Assembly (NCBI RefSeq): GCF_012489685.1
Contig: NC_080042.1
Span: forward strand, 19,792,150 to 19,856,149
Length of the DNA stretch: 64,000 nt
Direction: 5' to 3'
Source: Lotus japonicus
Taxonomy: Eukaryota; Streptophyta; Magnoliopsida; Fabales; Fabaceae
Part shown: positions 9,844-20,320 of the stretch, piece after piece
Position numbering within the stretch: the stretch's first letter is position 1
How the letters are laid out: every line of letters starts with the position of its first letter
Translations under genes and position numbers: made by a program
Notes under the pieces: generated by a model
The model's input: the letters and a program-made list of their open reading frames with translations, nothing else
What the model was told of the DNA's origin: nothing
Database searches by the model: none

Positions 9844-12030
9844 AAATAATATTAAATGCATTAATGAGTAAACAATGAAGTTAAACAATTTTCTATTTAA
9901 CTTTCAATATACATCCACTTATTATTAATTATGAATTAGTAATGGTTAAACTTTTCAATTTCTTATATTTTAAATTAAATATTAATATTATTTTAATTTT
10001 AATTATTCATTACAAATGAGGGAAATTTTAAAGTAATAATAATAATTGAAATTAACTAACTTTACATTAATAACACTATTAGATAGTTAATATTAATCTT
10101 TTATACTTCTTTCTAATTGTAAAGCTTTCTAATTTGTTATATATTAAAATGAAAATGAAAATTAATTTAATAATAATTATTCATCATAAGTTGAGGATTT
10201 TTTAAAATATAATAAATAAAACTTATTACTATTTTTTACACTACCTACTAAAATGTAAAAGTTACTTTGAACCTTTGAATTAAAATTTTCCTTTGTATTA
10301 AATAAATTAAATTAAAACATTAAAAATGAATAAAATTGCCTAAGTCATTAGCTATTCAACTACCTACTAAAATGTACAACTCAATTGAAATTTTGGTATA
10401 AATACACCAAAAAACAAAAAAAAAACCTTTGTATTATATACATTAAACTAAACTAAAAACTTATCAATAAAATTTTCAAATCAATTAGTTGTTCAACTAC
10501 CAACTAATTTTCGTGTTTGTTGTATAAGGAAGAATAGAACATGACAAATGACTCCTGAAACATAACACTTTAGTTCTCTAAAAAATGGTGAAAAAATAAA
10601 CGAACCTAGACACTCAAATAAACAAAAACTACACTTTTATTTGAGGTAGGAAAGTTGATACGAGTTAATATAATAATTTAATAAAATATTTAATTAGATA
10701 CAAAATATTTCAAAAAAAAATATCAGTCACAATCATTTATTTTTTAATTTAACTATCATAAAAAATTTAATTAAATAATTAAGCAGTAAAATTTTCCTAC
10801 GTTTGTATTAATATAAAGGAAGCAATAACAAATTTCTCTGTAATTAATATATTAATAATAAAATTAAATATTTTCAAAAGTAATTCAACTACCTAAATTG
10901 AATAATAATATTCATTCTTTTAGAAAATGAAAATATATTAGATAAAAAGATATCTTGAGAACACCCTCTCTCAATTGAGGTAAACAGAAATGGAAATGAA
11001 CATAACAAAGAAATTGAAATGAAAAGAAACAGAGCAGTCTAAAAAACATAAGAAAGCAAGCTGCCTAGAAGCTACAAAACATACGAAACCTACCACCAGG
11101 AAAGCAGGAAACAAAAGTAGCTTGAAAAGAACATAAAAAAGCCACCAAGGACAAGGTGCACAAGCCAAGAGAACTCAACAAGGGAGAGCACAGAGAGACA
11201 GCCGTGAGATAGGAGTAAAGAGAATCTCCTCCAAGCAGCTGTAAACATAAAAATTGACTTGAATTTTGCATAAGGAAAAAATAACAAAAATTAAACTTGA
11301 TTAATGACAAAATAATGTTATCAATAAATAATTTAGATAAAATAGTTTAAATTTAAAAATAACGCTATGGTATTTACCATGAACTATAACGTATGTGTGT
11401 TTTATTTGAAGAAACAATCTCAATATAATTTTATGATCTTATTATATATTAGTAAAAACGATTTTGAGCAAGCTTAGTAGAAAAAAGTTATGACCAAAAT
11501 TGAATAAATATAAATTTATTACATAATACTTAATCTATTTAATTTATATCTTATTATTGTTGAACAAATGAAATTACTTTATTTTTCTCGATTTTAACAT
11601 ATGTAAACTTGTTTGGGAAATTGTGATTGCCCTTCCCAAAAAATGACTTTCTCAGTAAAAAGTATAAAAAATGGTAAAACAACTTTTTTGATGGTATTAA
11701 AAACGTATTGCTTAATTTTTTTTCAAATGGATTGTATTATGTTTCACATTATTAAATAAATAAATAATTAATTTTATAAAATGATCTAATGCTGATTATT
11801 AAATATTAGTAATTAAATTTAAGTAATATTAATTATTTACAAAGAGAACTCCAATACTGTTGAAAAGTCTTTTTTTTTTTGAAATTATTGAAATGTTGAA
11901 CACAATTATTATTTTTATTTTAAAATAATAATTATTTTAATATTTATGTAATAATTTAAACTTTAATCATTATTATATAATGTTGAAAAATGTTAAGAAA
12001 ACCCGTGCAACGCACGAGTATAATAGCTAG
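9844..12030 (+). mobile_element. Helitron-derived sequence ending in a third 3' terminus; 5' end not found
   Basis: The right end is a hairpin ACCCGTGC-AAC-GCACGAGT (12001-12019) followed by CTAG at 12027-12030. The last 600 bp (from about 11390) are homologous to the last 600 bp of copy 1 (from about 7610), so this is the same family. I could not identify the TC start, so the left limit is arbitrary. Modules with TTCAACTAC recur at about 10360, 10490 and 10890. The block at about 10960-11240 is less AT-rich, reads open on the minus strand with strongly hydrophobic residues, and may be a separate insertion of unknown type. Confidence 0.55.
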
Positions 12031-12308
12031 TTTTCTCTAAAACGCACTTTTCATCTTGTCACCTACTCTCCAACCCAATCAAGAAGACAAGCACCTCTCC
12101 TCTAATTGCTTCTTCCTCTCCTCTTCAACTTCAATCTGAGTTCTCTCCGTCACGTGGGCAAAGTCATTGATCTCATACACAAACTGAGTTGTCTGCCATG
12201 TTTTCCCCAGGTAGAGTGGCGGATCAGAGCTACCTGGTTTTGGAGCTTATTCATCTCATATTTTTCTTTGCAGGTTAAGGGATATTCGACATTTTACAAG
12301 AAGAGGTG
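12031..12308 (+). other. exon-like sequence upstream of a TRIM insertion, unrecognised
   Basis: A segment starting after TTTGCAG at about 12274 reads VKGYSTFYKKR up to the insertion point. Removing the TRIM-like element at 12309-12652 and one TSD copy restores a GTAAGT donor just downstream (12660). It looks like an exon interrupted near its 3' edge; the gene is not recognised. Further exon-like pieces with splice-like borders occur near 13055-13085 and 18149-18208 but cannot be linked. Confidence 0.3.
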
Positions 12309-12652
12309 TGTTAGAGTCCCACATTAGTTAGAGATGTGGCCAAGCAATTGCTTATATATGGTTGTGCAAACCTTAATTCTTGAGCTAGCTTTTGGGTTAA
12401 GTTAGGCCTCCTTCATGGTATCAGAGCCTCTATGGCCGAGAGGTCTAGAGTTCGATCCTTGCTCCCCTCACTTTCTAATTAAAAAAAAAAAGTGGAATTT
12501 GATTAAACACATGGTAGGTGGGCCTGTGCATTTATCCACGCTTCAAGCCCAAAGGACTCTTGCGTGAGGGGGCATGTTAGAATATAATATAAAACCATTA
12601 AAGAGGCTCTTACCCAGAAGCTTAAGCTTTTGGGATAAGTGGTTGTCTGACA
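12309..12652 (+). mobile_element. TRIM-like LTR element with unlike LTRs
   Basis: The left LTR, 12309-12415, starts TGTTAGAG and ends TTCA. It is followed at once by a primer-binding site TGGTATCAGAGCC (initiator Met-tRNA type). A short interior of about 160 bp with no coding capacity ends in a purine tract (GAGGGGGCA). The right LTR, 12575-12652, starts TGTTAGAATATAAT and ends TCTGACA. The 5-bp direct repeat AGGTG flanks the whole unit (12304-12308 and 12653-12657). The two LTRs share only the TGTTAGA start and a core AGCTTTTGGG, so they are not copies of each other. Confidence 0.6.
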
Positions 12653-12657
12653 AGGTG

Positions 12658-13307
12658 TCGTAAGTAAGGACGATTGCCAAGACAACAAGGTCAAGGTGAT
12701 TCTTTCCCCAATTTTTAATCCCTCTTCTTGTCCGTGAACTCTGTCATGCTTGTGCTTGTGCCCAATGTTACAGAACTTTGATTGCCCATGAACACCTTTG
12801 ATCATGCATGCACCTGTTTGTGGTTATTAAGAAGTGATTAACATATTCTAATGAACCACCTTTTGGAAGTCCTATGGCCTGGTGTTTTTTTTTTTAATGC
12901 AGAACACAACTAAGCACTATATATTTCAGTTCTCTCAATACTGTTATTGAACCCAATTAAACCAGCTAGACTCATTCACATAGATTACAAGTGTGTAAGA
13001 TTGCAACCCTGCAAACATTCACATTGTTTATTCTTTGGATTGGTTTTTTGGCAGAAACAAGGAATCAGGTTAGGGAGAGGCTACAGAGAGATTAGGCGGC
13101 CAGTATAGCTGATTACTATAAACAACATAAAACCTAATTGCTGATTACTAAGGAATGACTGTTAATTTGATGTATTCTCTCTTTTATGATTATAGTAGTC
13201 AGTTCACGGCTTCATATCTAGAGGTAGTTATCTATTTAATGCATATTATTTATGTAAATTTCATCTTAATGCAGGTATATAACAAATCGAGGTAAATAGT
13301 TTAGAAT
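12658..13307. other. intergenic, no gene recognised
   Basis: Mixed AT-rich sequence between two LTR elements. Apart from the GTAAGT donor at 12660 and a possible exon-like piece near 13055-13085, nothing could be supported. The left TSD copy of the next element is at 13303-13307. Confidence 0.4.
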
Positions 13308-14003
13308 TGTTGGGAATTGAGTGGCGCAGCGAAAAAATATTCACTTGTGAGATTCACTTGTGAGAACTGAACAACCTTCAAAGCAAATCCAAATAACCAC
13401 CGAGACAATAAAAATAAAGTAGAGACACAAGAATTTTAACGTGGAAAAACCTTCTCAATATGAGAAGTAAACAACCACAAAGTAATCCACTATAAGAAAG
13501 ATAATGGTTACAAATAATGTCCCATGACATCAAAAGCTTCACCAAAAAAGTGGAAATAAACCCCAAAATAAAAAAGAAAAACTAAACCAATAAAAGGTGG
13601 AAATAGAATACAGTAAAAGAACCCACAGCAAAAAGGGTAAACCACCCCACCAATGGAGAAGAAAAATCCCAAATAAAAAGGGTTAATATAAAGAGCTCAC
13701 AGACAGGAAGGACATTCTAAAGATTCATCCAAAACGGAGAACAAACGATGTACCGAAAAATCTGTCAGGAACCAAAAACTTCTTCTCAAAAACAACGTAC
13801 TACGGCTTCAAAAACTTCACGTTGCTGTGCTCCTCTCACCAAAACAAGGGTTTGCTAATCCCTTTAAATAGAAACACTTGGGCTACGGCCCATGCAAATA
13901 AAAAAGTTGTTTTATCTTTTAAAAAAATAAGATAAGTTAGTTTCTTATCCTTTAAAAATAAGATAAGTTGGTGTAACCCAATTAAGGGGGGAACTACCCA
14001 ACA
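13308..14003 (-). repeat. LTR A of the compound element
   Basis: 696 bp, TG...CA ended, preceded on the minus strand by the purine tract GAGGGGGAGATA (14015-14004). It contains a TATTTAAA promoter-like word near 13863-13870 in the minus orientation. It shares little with LTR B. Confidence 0.65.
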
Positions 14004-14031
14004 TATCTCCCCCTCACTCCTTACGTGGGGG

Positions 14032-16203
14032 TTAAACCAAATCTTCAAGTTCTTGAACAAGAAGGTCATCATCAGATGTCACATGATGACCCGGGTTTAT
14101 ATGATGTTTTTAGGGTTTTTACTTGTAGGTTTTGAGTCTTTTTCTTGTGTCTCATGTAGTGTTTCATGCATTCTCATGCATTTTTATCTTTTATTGAGTC
14201 TTTGTTTTGTTTTGGTAATTTTGTAGTCTTATAGGGAGTTTTCTTGCATTTTAAGTTAAGTTTAGGACTTGCATGATTTTCTTTTGTTTTATGAAGGACC
14301 TCTTGTGCTAATGAGCTCTTTGAAGCTTCTAGATTCTTCCTTGACTTGTTGGTTAGGTTTGGAGAGCAGAAACTGAAGGTAATAGAAGGCCAAGAAGCAT
14401 GGAATTGAAGGAGGACTTAAAGAGGATTGAAAGAGGAGTTACAGAAGCCAAAGAGTCTTTTCTAAGCGAGCTGGAGCGCCTAGGCGTTGGCAGGCGCTGG
14501 CTAGGCGCCAATTAGCTCCAGAGAGCATGTTTTCAGGATGGAATTGGCGCTCAGGCGCTCTGAATTGGCGCCTGAGCGCCCAGAACAGCCCAGCCTCGTT
14601 TATTTTTGCCTATAAATAGGATTTTAGTCATTTTCTTTGGTAATCTTTGATACCTTTCCATACTTTGTAAAATTCAGAGGTAGGGGATCATCTAGGAGAG
14701 TGAGAGAAGGCTTCCAAGCTTGTGTTCAAGGTTCTTCTTGCCATGCTTGGCTAATCTCTCTTCTTTTACTTTGGATTTCTTGTAAGACTTTTCCTTTTAA
14801 GTTATAATCTTAAGTTCTTTCCCACATGTTCTTCTTCTTCCCTTGAATCCCATATCCATGCTTTATGTTTCAAGTTAGAACATGTGCTAGCTTTATGCTT
14901 TTCTATAATAGAACGGAAGTTTGTTATAGATTAGGGATTTGTTATGGGATTACCTCTTCTATACTTGCTACTAGGAATAGAGGAAGGGTTGGGGTTTGTT
15001 GGCCTGAATTCTATAATCTTTATGCTTCAAACAAATGTTTAAGTACACAAGGAATTGGGCTTATCTTTTGGTTTGAAAGAATTATCTATGCGAGGCATCG
15101 ATAGGTAGTTGCTTAGGCTATAACATCAAGGAGAGATTCATGAGAACATGTGCTTAGAATGATGTGCTTGAATTGATTAGTTGAGCAAGAACCCAAAGTA
15201 AATCACTCTTTCTTTTCATTTTCTGTTTCATTTCTGAGTTTATGTTTATTTTCCCTTTTTACTACTTTGACATTTCATCATTTCAATAATACAAACCTTC
15301 ATACTCAAGGCTTGAACCGAATTCATTCACTCACAATCCCTGTGGTTCGATATTTAAAACCGGGTGGATTCCGTACACTTGCGGATTTACCAACATCACA
15401 TTAGCCCTGTCTTCATCTGGATTTTCTTCTTTGTTCTTCTCTTTGCCTCTAGCATTGTTTCCCTTTTTCAAAGACCAACAAAACTTCTCAACATGCCCAT
15501 TCTTACCACAATGGTTGCACTGGAGAATTTTAAATTTGGAATTGCTCCTGCTTTGATCACCATAGTATGAACTACTATTCTTGCTTCTCCCCCTTGACAC
15601 AGCAAACAGAGCCTCTGGAGATGATTGAGGATCTTGCGATTTTCTTCTCATCTCTTCATTCAAAATATTGCCCTTAGCAAGGTCCAATGACATGACACCA
15701 TCTGGAGCAGAATTAGATAATGAGGTTCTGAAATTTTCCCATGTATCTGGCAAGGAACCAAGAAGCAATAAACCCTGAACTTCTTCATCAAATTTAATTC
15801 CCATGGCTGACAATTGATTCATAATGCCCTGGAAATTATTCAAATGATCTGCCATTGGAGTTCCATCTTGATATTTCAAAGCCATCATCTGCTTGATCAG
15901 AAACATCTTATTGTTCCCAGTCTTCTTCTCATACAACTCCTCAAGCGTGTTCCACAATGAAGCAGCATTTGTCTCCCCACTAATGTGGTTCAACACATTA
16001 TCATCGACCCACTGACGGATGTAGCCACACACTTGTCTGTGAAAGAGAGTCCATGCTTCATCTGTTTTATTTGCAGGCTTTTCCTTCAGGAACACAGGCT
16101 GATAGAAGTTCTTCACATAAAGCAGGTCTTCCATTCTTTCTTTCCAAAGGGAATAGTTAGTGCCATTCAAAAACACCATTCGGCTTGGATTGTTGGTTTC
16201 CAT
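14032..16203 (-). pseudogene. copia-type gag gene split by a solo LTR
   Basis: Gag is the nucleocapsid-forming structural protein of LTR retrotransposons. The ATG at 16203 begins [20 protein letters not shown], a DUF4219/UBN2-type gag start; the UBN2 region spans about residues 10-190. A CCHC zinc knuckle ([14 protein letters not shown]) lies at about residues 229-242, followed by a charged tail. The frame runs into inserted LTR sequence at 15395. Skipping the solo LTR and one TSD copy, coding resumes at 14078 with an acidic end (DDDLLVQELEDLV) and a TAA at 14032. The total is then exactly 285 codons, so the gene was open before the insertion. No pol follows. Confidence 0.8.
14084..15395 (+). 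mobile_element. solo LTR (1312 bp) inserted in the gag gene
   Basis: It begins TGATGACCCGGG and ends TTTACCAACA, flanked by perfect 5-bp repeats TCACA (14079-14083 and 15396-15400). There is no second LTR or interior, so it arose by LTR-LTR recombination. A TATAAATA promoter word lies near 14610. Orientation is taken from this word and from the end resembling Ty3/gypsy LTRs; the superfamily is inferred. Internal GGCGC-rich repeats occur at 14475-14585. Confidence 0.85.
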
Positions 16204-16255
16204 TGTTCAACACAAGATAAATCACCCCGAAAAGAACCTGGAGCTCTGATACCAC

Positions 16256-16473
16256 TGTTGGGCCAAAGAAAGGGCCAAACAAAGGAGATGGTTTAAACTC
16301 GGGGGATAAAACTTCACATTGGACTTTGAGCAAACCATAAGTGAACCAGACACCACATCTTTCACCCAAAACCTTAAGGCAATGGGTGTATGGGTCCTCA
16401 CACTTATAAACCACTCAAATTTATCCATAGCTTCCACAATGTGAGACTTACTCACACTTGAAAATTCCCAACA
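16256..16473 (-). repeat. LTR B, internal copy
   Basis: 218 bp, TGTTGGGAATTTTCAAG to TTTGGCCCAACA on the minus strand. It differs from the outer copy by about six substitutions and a 2-bp indel. It is followed on the minus strand by a Met-tRNA primer site leading into gag. Confidence 0.75.
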
Positions 16474-16617
16474 ATCTCCCCCTCAAGTGTGAGTCCATCT
16501 CAAACGAAAGTTGGGCTTGTACTCATCCAGAACCTCAGAGGCCGTCATTCTGGGCTTGTGCTCCAGAGTCTTAGAGGCCCAGGCCCATGGTCAAACAACC
16601 ATCGGCTCTGATACCAC

Positions 16618-16833
16618 TGTTGGGCCAAAGAAAGGGCCAAACAAAAGAGATGGTTTAAACTCGAGGGATAAAACTCCACATTGGGCTTTGAGCAAACCAT
16701 AAGTGAACCAGACACCACATCTTTCACCCAAAACCTTAAGGCAATGGGTGTATGGGTCCTCACACTTATAAACCACTCAAATTTATCCATAGCTTCCAAT
16801 GTGGGACTTACTCACACTTGAAAATTCCCAACA
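16618..16833 (-). repeat. LTR B, outer copy
   Basis: 216 bp and nearly identical to the internal copy at 16256-16473. Its outer edge touches the TSD AGAAT. The short segment between the two B LTRs has a primer site at one end and a purine tract at the other, so LTR B, interior and LTR B form a complete TRIM. Confidence 0.75.
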
Positions 16834-16838
16834 AGAAT

Positions 16839-18659
16839 TACTCAAAATACTTAGGGGATTCAAAATAGAGATAATTTTATTTTTTATCTGTATTAGATTT
16901 TGATGACCATGTTTATCAATGCAAATTGAAACCTGATGTCTTTCCTATGAAGTTTGGGTAATGTAAAGTATTCATATGTATTTGCTGTCCCTGAGATAAA
17001 GTTTACACAAATTAGAAATATGCATAAAATGGACATTAAATGAAAGAGATATAACTCTTCAAATTTGGGTTCACAACCTCAATTGCTAATTTTTATGTTT
17101 CTGTCTTAAAGGATTTTTCTGTATACGAATATGATGCTAAATCTTAGTATATAATGAAATACTAATTTATTTTATCAATTCCACTGGACTTCTCCATGGC
17201 TAGAGTTTTAAAGTAGCAAGTTACCCCTTTATTTAGTTCCATCTTTACATAAGCCAGGTTGACAGAAAGAACACCACACCAATTTTTGCATGATCAGTGT
17301 AATTTTCTTATATGTTTTTACTCCTTATGGCTCTCCTTTTTGTTTTTGATCATGAGAAGAGATGGCATTCCTTCTATCTCTCATTTATGGCTCTCCTTTC
17401 GCACTCTGGTTTTAGCTCGCATTTCACCATAAGTAATTATAATATTGAATCCGAAGAACTCTATAGCCATGTGAAAATATTCAATACAGCAAATTCACTG
17501 CACCACCTTCTCTTTTGTCATTGCTATTAATCTTTAGTAGCCACGTGTTGTTCTTATCACGATACTTGACACATCAGTTTTCAATTTCCATTGGATCTTC
17601 CTCACTATTATTGTTCAAGTTGAGTTAAGAACAATCTACTACTTTACAGTGGAGTTCTTTAATCCACTATTTTTAACCAAACATAGTTTTGCAAGATATA
17701 CATTGGTCATCGATCTTTTAATCTAAAGGATGTTTCGTTCCATTTTGAATTTGAAATTACACCTACGGTCTATTTCAGCATTGTGTATAGTTGAATGTGA
17801 GTATTATTTAAGGCCTCTTAAGTATACTATTTTTCATTGTTTTCACTTTATGTTGGATCTTCATTTTTTTTTTCCAGTGTTGTTTCCAGGTGCTGGAAAA
17901 TTAATTTTATAGCTTTTGCTTCTGAAATATGTGCTAAATTTCCAAGGCCAGTGTTGTTTTATCCATTGGTGGATTATATTCAATATATTAAATTAATTTT
18001 TATCAATTTGTGATTATGATTTTTATCACAACTTATTAGCATGTATCTCTTTTATGCTTCTATCAAATTTACCGGACAATGCATCAGACACCACATGAGT
18101 TACCCTCAGCTTTTTTCCTTCACTTTTCTAATCTATCTGATGTTGCAGAGAATAGGATATGCCAATTTAGCAAGACTTGATCCTCAGATCGTTCTCCTTA
18201 AGATTAGGTGAGAACATGCCATGGAAGACCAGTGGCCTGGCAACAAGAACAACTTGTCTGTATGCTTTCTATTAGCATTCGACTGTGACACTTTATATAT
18301 TGAGATATACTTTCATATGTTGCCGTGGTGCTCCACCCTGTATTTATATATAATCACTTATGCCTTATACTTTCTTTTGAACTTCTAGATTGATAATTGG
18401 AATTTTCACATGCTAATAATAAAATTGACATTTTGATTTCCTTTCACTAATGTGATAAAAGGAAACATAATTTCAAAATACATATTTGAAATTTTATTAT
18501 TGTGCTATCGTTGTGTATCAATATAATAGTTGCACTTCGCTCATACTTCTGACATTTTTTTAATAGAAATAAAAATAAAAATACAATCAAGTTGTAAATT
18601 AAATTGTCAGAGAACAAAAGAATGAAAATAAATGTTAAAGGACTAAATTTGTTTTTTTT
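16839..18659. other. intergenic, no gene recognised
   Basis: AT-rich sequence with short open frames only. An exon-like piece at 18149-18208 is bordered by TTGCAG and GTGAGA and reads RIGYANLARLDPQIVLLKI in one frame; its parent gene is unknown. Nothing else could be supported. Confidence 0.4.
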
Positions 18660-18790
18660 AATAGGCAAATGTTAGTTGTTAGTAAATTAGTACAAATTAT
18701 TCCTCCTCAGGGTTCGAATCCTGACCCTTCACTTTCAATTACCCTTAGCTCAACCATGTGAGCTACTCATCCCACTTAAGGACTAAATTT
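18660..18790 (-). mobile_element. tRNA-derived SINE
   Basis: On the minus strand an A-box-like GATGAGTAGCTCACATGG is followed by a B box GGATTCGAACCC about 45 bases later, then a 3' part ending CTAACATTTGCC and an A-rich tail. The same 3' end and box layout occur in the SINE near 37.1 kb, in the opposite orientation. Confidence 0.65.
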
Positions 18791-18907
18791 GTACTTACTA
18801 CATGCTGATAAGGAAGGTAAAAATTAGGCGATATGCATATTCTCATGACTCATTGGTATTTTTAATAGAACAAAATTTATCACACTCAACTTCATAAGAA
18901 AAAAATA

Positions 18908-18935
18908 CTTGGCAACCGCGCGATGCGCGGGTCTT
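18908..18935 (+). other. Helitron-like 3' hairpin, uncertain
   Basis: An imperfect hairpin ACCGCGCG-AT-GCGCGGGT followed by CTTAG resembles the Helitron ends elsewhere in the window, but the base after the hairpin is not a clean CTRR and no 5' end was found. Confidence 0.3.
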
Positions 18936-19020
18936 AGTCCAGTTGTGATTGAATTTCTGTAATATTTATTTTAACCAGTACTCTTTGATTGAAACTTTCC
19001 AAAACCAAAACTTTTTGTAG

Positions 19021-19825
19021 GAATTTATATCATTTTGTGAGTCCATGGAGCTACTCCCAAAAGAGGAGTTAGAATCTATGCAAGGGTTACCAAAATCTGT
19101 TGCTGATAAGAGGGCCAGAAAGGTGTTTTCTCGATACTTAGTTAGGGAACTGTTATTGAGAGTAAGTCATTGTAATAGCAGTCAGTTAGTTAGACTGGGA
19201 GACAGTTGTAACTGTTACTAGTATTTAGTCTTCCTGTATTAGTGGGAAACTGGGAAACTGGGAATAGTAGTTAGGGGAATTCATTCTGGAATTGGGTCAG
19301 ATTGTGGGGTGACTAGCCTCTCAAATGCTATAGTTGTAATCACCCTTTTAGTCTTCAATAAGAATCTTACTTTCTCTGTTGTTTGCTCTGTTCTGTTATA
19401 TATTTTTCTTATTTCTATCTGATCCAGTTCTTTCAGGCTGCCTATGATTGATAGGAGTGGTTGGGTAGAGTTATTTTTTACAAACAAATCTCGAGGAACA
19501 TACTTTATACTATTTGATTACTCTGATCACACATTTAGATTACATATTTTTGATATGCTAAATAGAATGTTTTGTGTAGGTTGCCAACCATGAGCATTGA
19601 AGAAGCTGGGCTTAGAGAAATGGAAATCATGAATAAGTGGCAAGAGCAACATAACAGACTCATGGAAGAAGCTAATTCAGCTTGGTACAAGGAGAGGAAG
19701 TCAAAGCCAGGAGAAGACGATGATGAGGACGGTGATGATGATGATGATGCTCAGAACTGCAGAAGAGAGCAAGAGCTTTGGAATTTGGATGATTGGAAGG
19801 ATGAAAATCCACAGGGTACATAGTC
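19021..19825 (+). pseudogene. TAP46: TAP46 (PP2A regulatory alpha4-like) pseudogene
   Basis: TAP46 binds the catalytic subunits of PP2A-type phosphatases in TOR signalling. After a TTGTAG acceptor at 19015-19020 the sequence reads EFISFCESMELLPKEELESM, close to the middle of TAP46, then drifts from the family (KSVADKRARKVFSRYL) into a stop. After unrelated LTR-like sequence, an exon starts after TGTGTAG at about 19580 and reads LPTMSIEEAGLREMEIMNKW, an acidic D-rich run, and NLDDWKDENPQGT with a TAG at 19823-19825. This is the TAP46 C-terminus without its last GNKKLTPCG-like residues. The exons for about 150 middle residues are missing, so no functional product is possible. Confidence 0.82.
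19147..19443 (+). repeat. LTR-like fragment between the two TAP46 pieces
   Basis: It begins near TGTTATTGAGAG and contains repeated CAGTTAGTTAG/AGACAGTTGTAACTG words and a CAATAAGAATCTT polyadenylation-like region, in the style of a copia LTR. No matching partner, TSD or primer site was found, so limits are approximate. Confidence 0.4.
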
Positions 19826-20311
19826 TACTCAGCAAACTGATGCTTCTTGACCAATTGCATCAATTTTAGGGGATGTTAGGCAGGATATCTGCTATTATTT
19901 TGTTTCCTATTATAAATTGCATTAATTAGAAATAAAATCATTTTGATTATTGTAAATATTTATATCACTAGTTTAGATTGTACAAATTAGGAATTGCAAT
20001 TACTTTTAAATTAAGAGTTGTAAATGCTATTGTTATTTATAAGTGAATAATATGAGAGAAAATCAAGCGAGAATATATTTTAACAATGTAGTTGTCATGT
20101 GTGTTAGTCTATTATAAATGGTGGATCATGTCATGCAGCATATGTGACAAAAATAGAATCATCTCATTTTCATTTTCTCCTTCTTTTGTTTTCCAACATC
20201 ATTACCAATTGCTGAACTACTCTAGGCAAAGAAATCTTAGAATCTGAAAATGAAATGCTATGCTGGAGAAAGAGTCCATTTTGAATTTTCGCAGGATTTC
20301 CACCTACTTCA
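19826..20311. other. intergenic, no gene seen
   Basis: AT-rich sequence downstream of the TAP46 pseudogene. No coding region or repeat recognised. It ends at the TSD of the Mutator-like element. Confidence 0.45.
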
Positions 20312-20320
20312 TATTTCTTA

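Larger units (their letters stand above)
13308..16833 (-). mobile_element. compound gag-only LTR element (LTR B, TRIM interior, LTR B, gag, LTR A)
   Basis: Read on the minus strand, the order is LTR B (16833-16618), Met-tRNA primer site (16616-16605), a short interior of about 120 bp, purine tract (16484-16474), a second LTR B (16473-16256), a second primer site (16254-16243), gag, purine tract, then LTR A (14003-13308). The outer ends are TG...CA and are flanked by the same 5-bp repeat AGAAT (13303-13307 and 16834-16838), which points to one integration event. LTR B and LTR A are different sequences apart from the TGTTGGG/CCCAACA ends. Only gag is present; there is no protease, integrase or reverse transcriptase, so it depended on other elements. 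Confidence 0.75.

Noticed and set aside
11065..11310. Hydrophobic minus-strand frames in the Helitron cluster considered as membrane proteins
   Set aside because: Three overlapping frames are all open and hydrophobic, which reflects T-rich composition on that strand; no start context or family match.
12503..12805. 100-aa minus-strand frame across the TRIM right LTR
   Set aside because: It runs through LTR, purine tract and TSD, so it is accidental.
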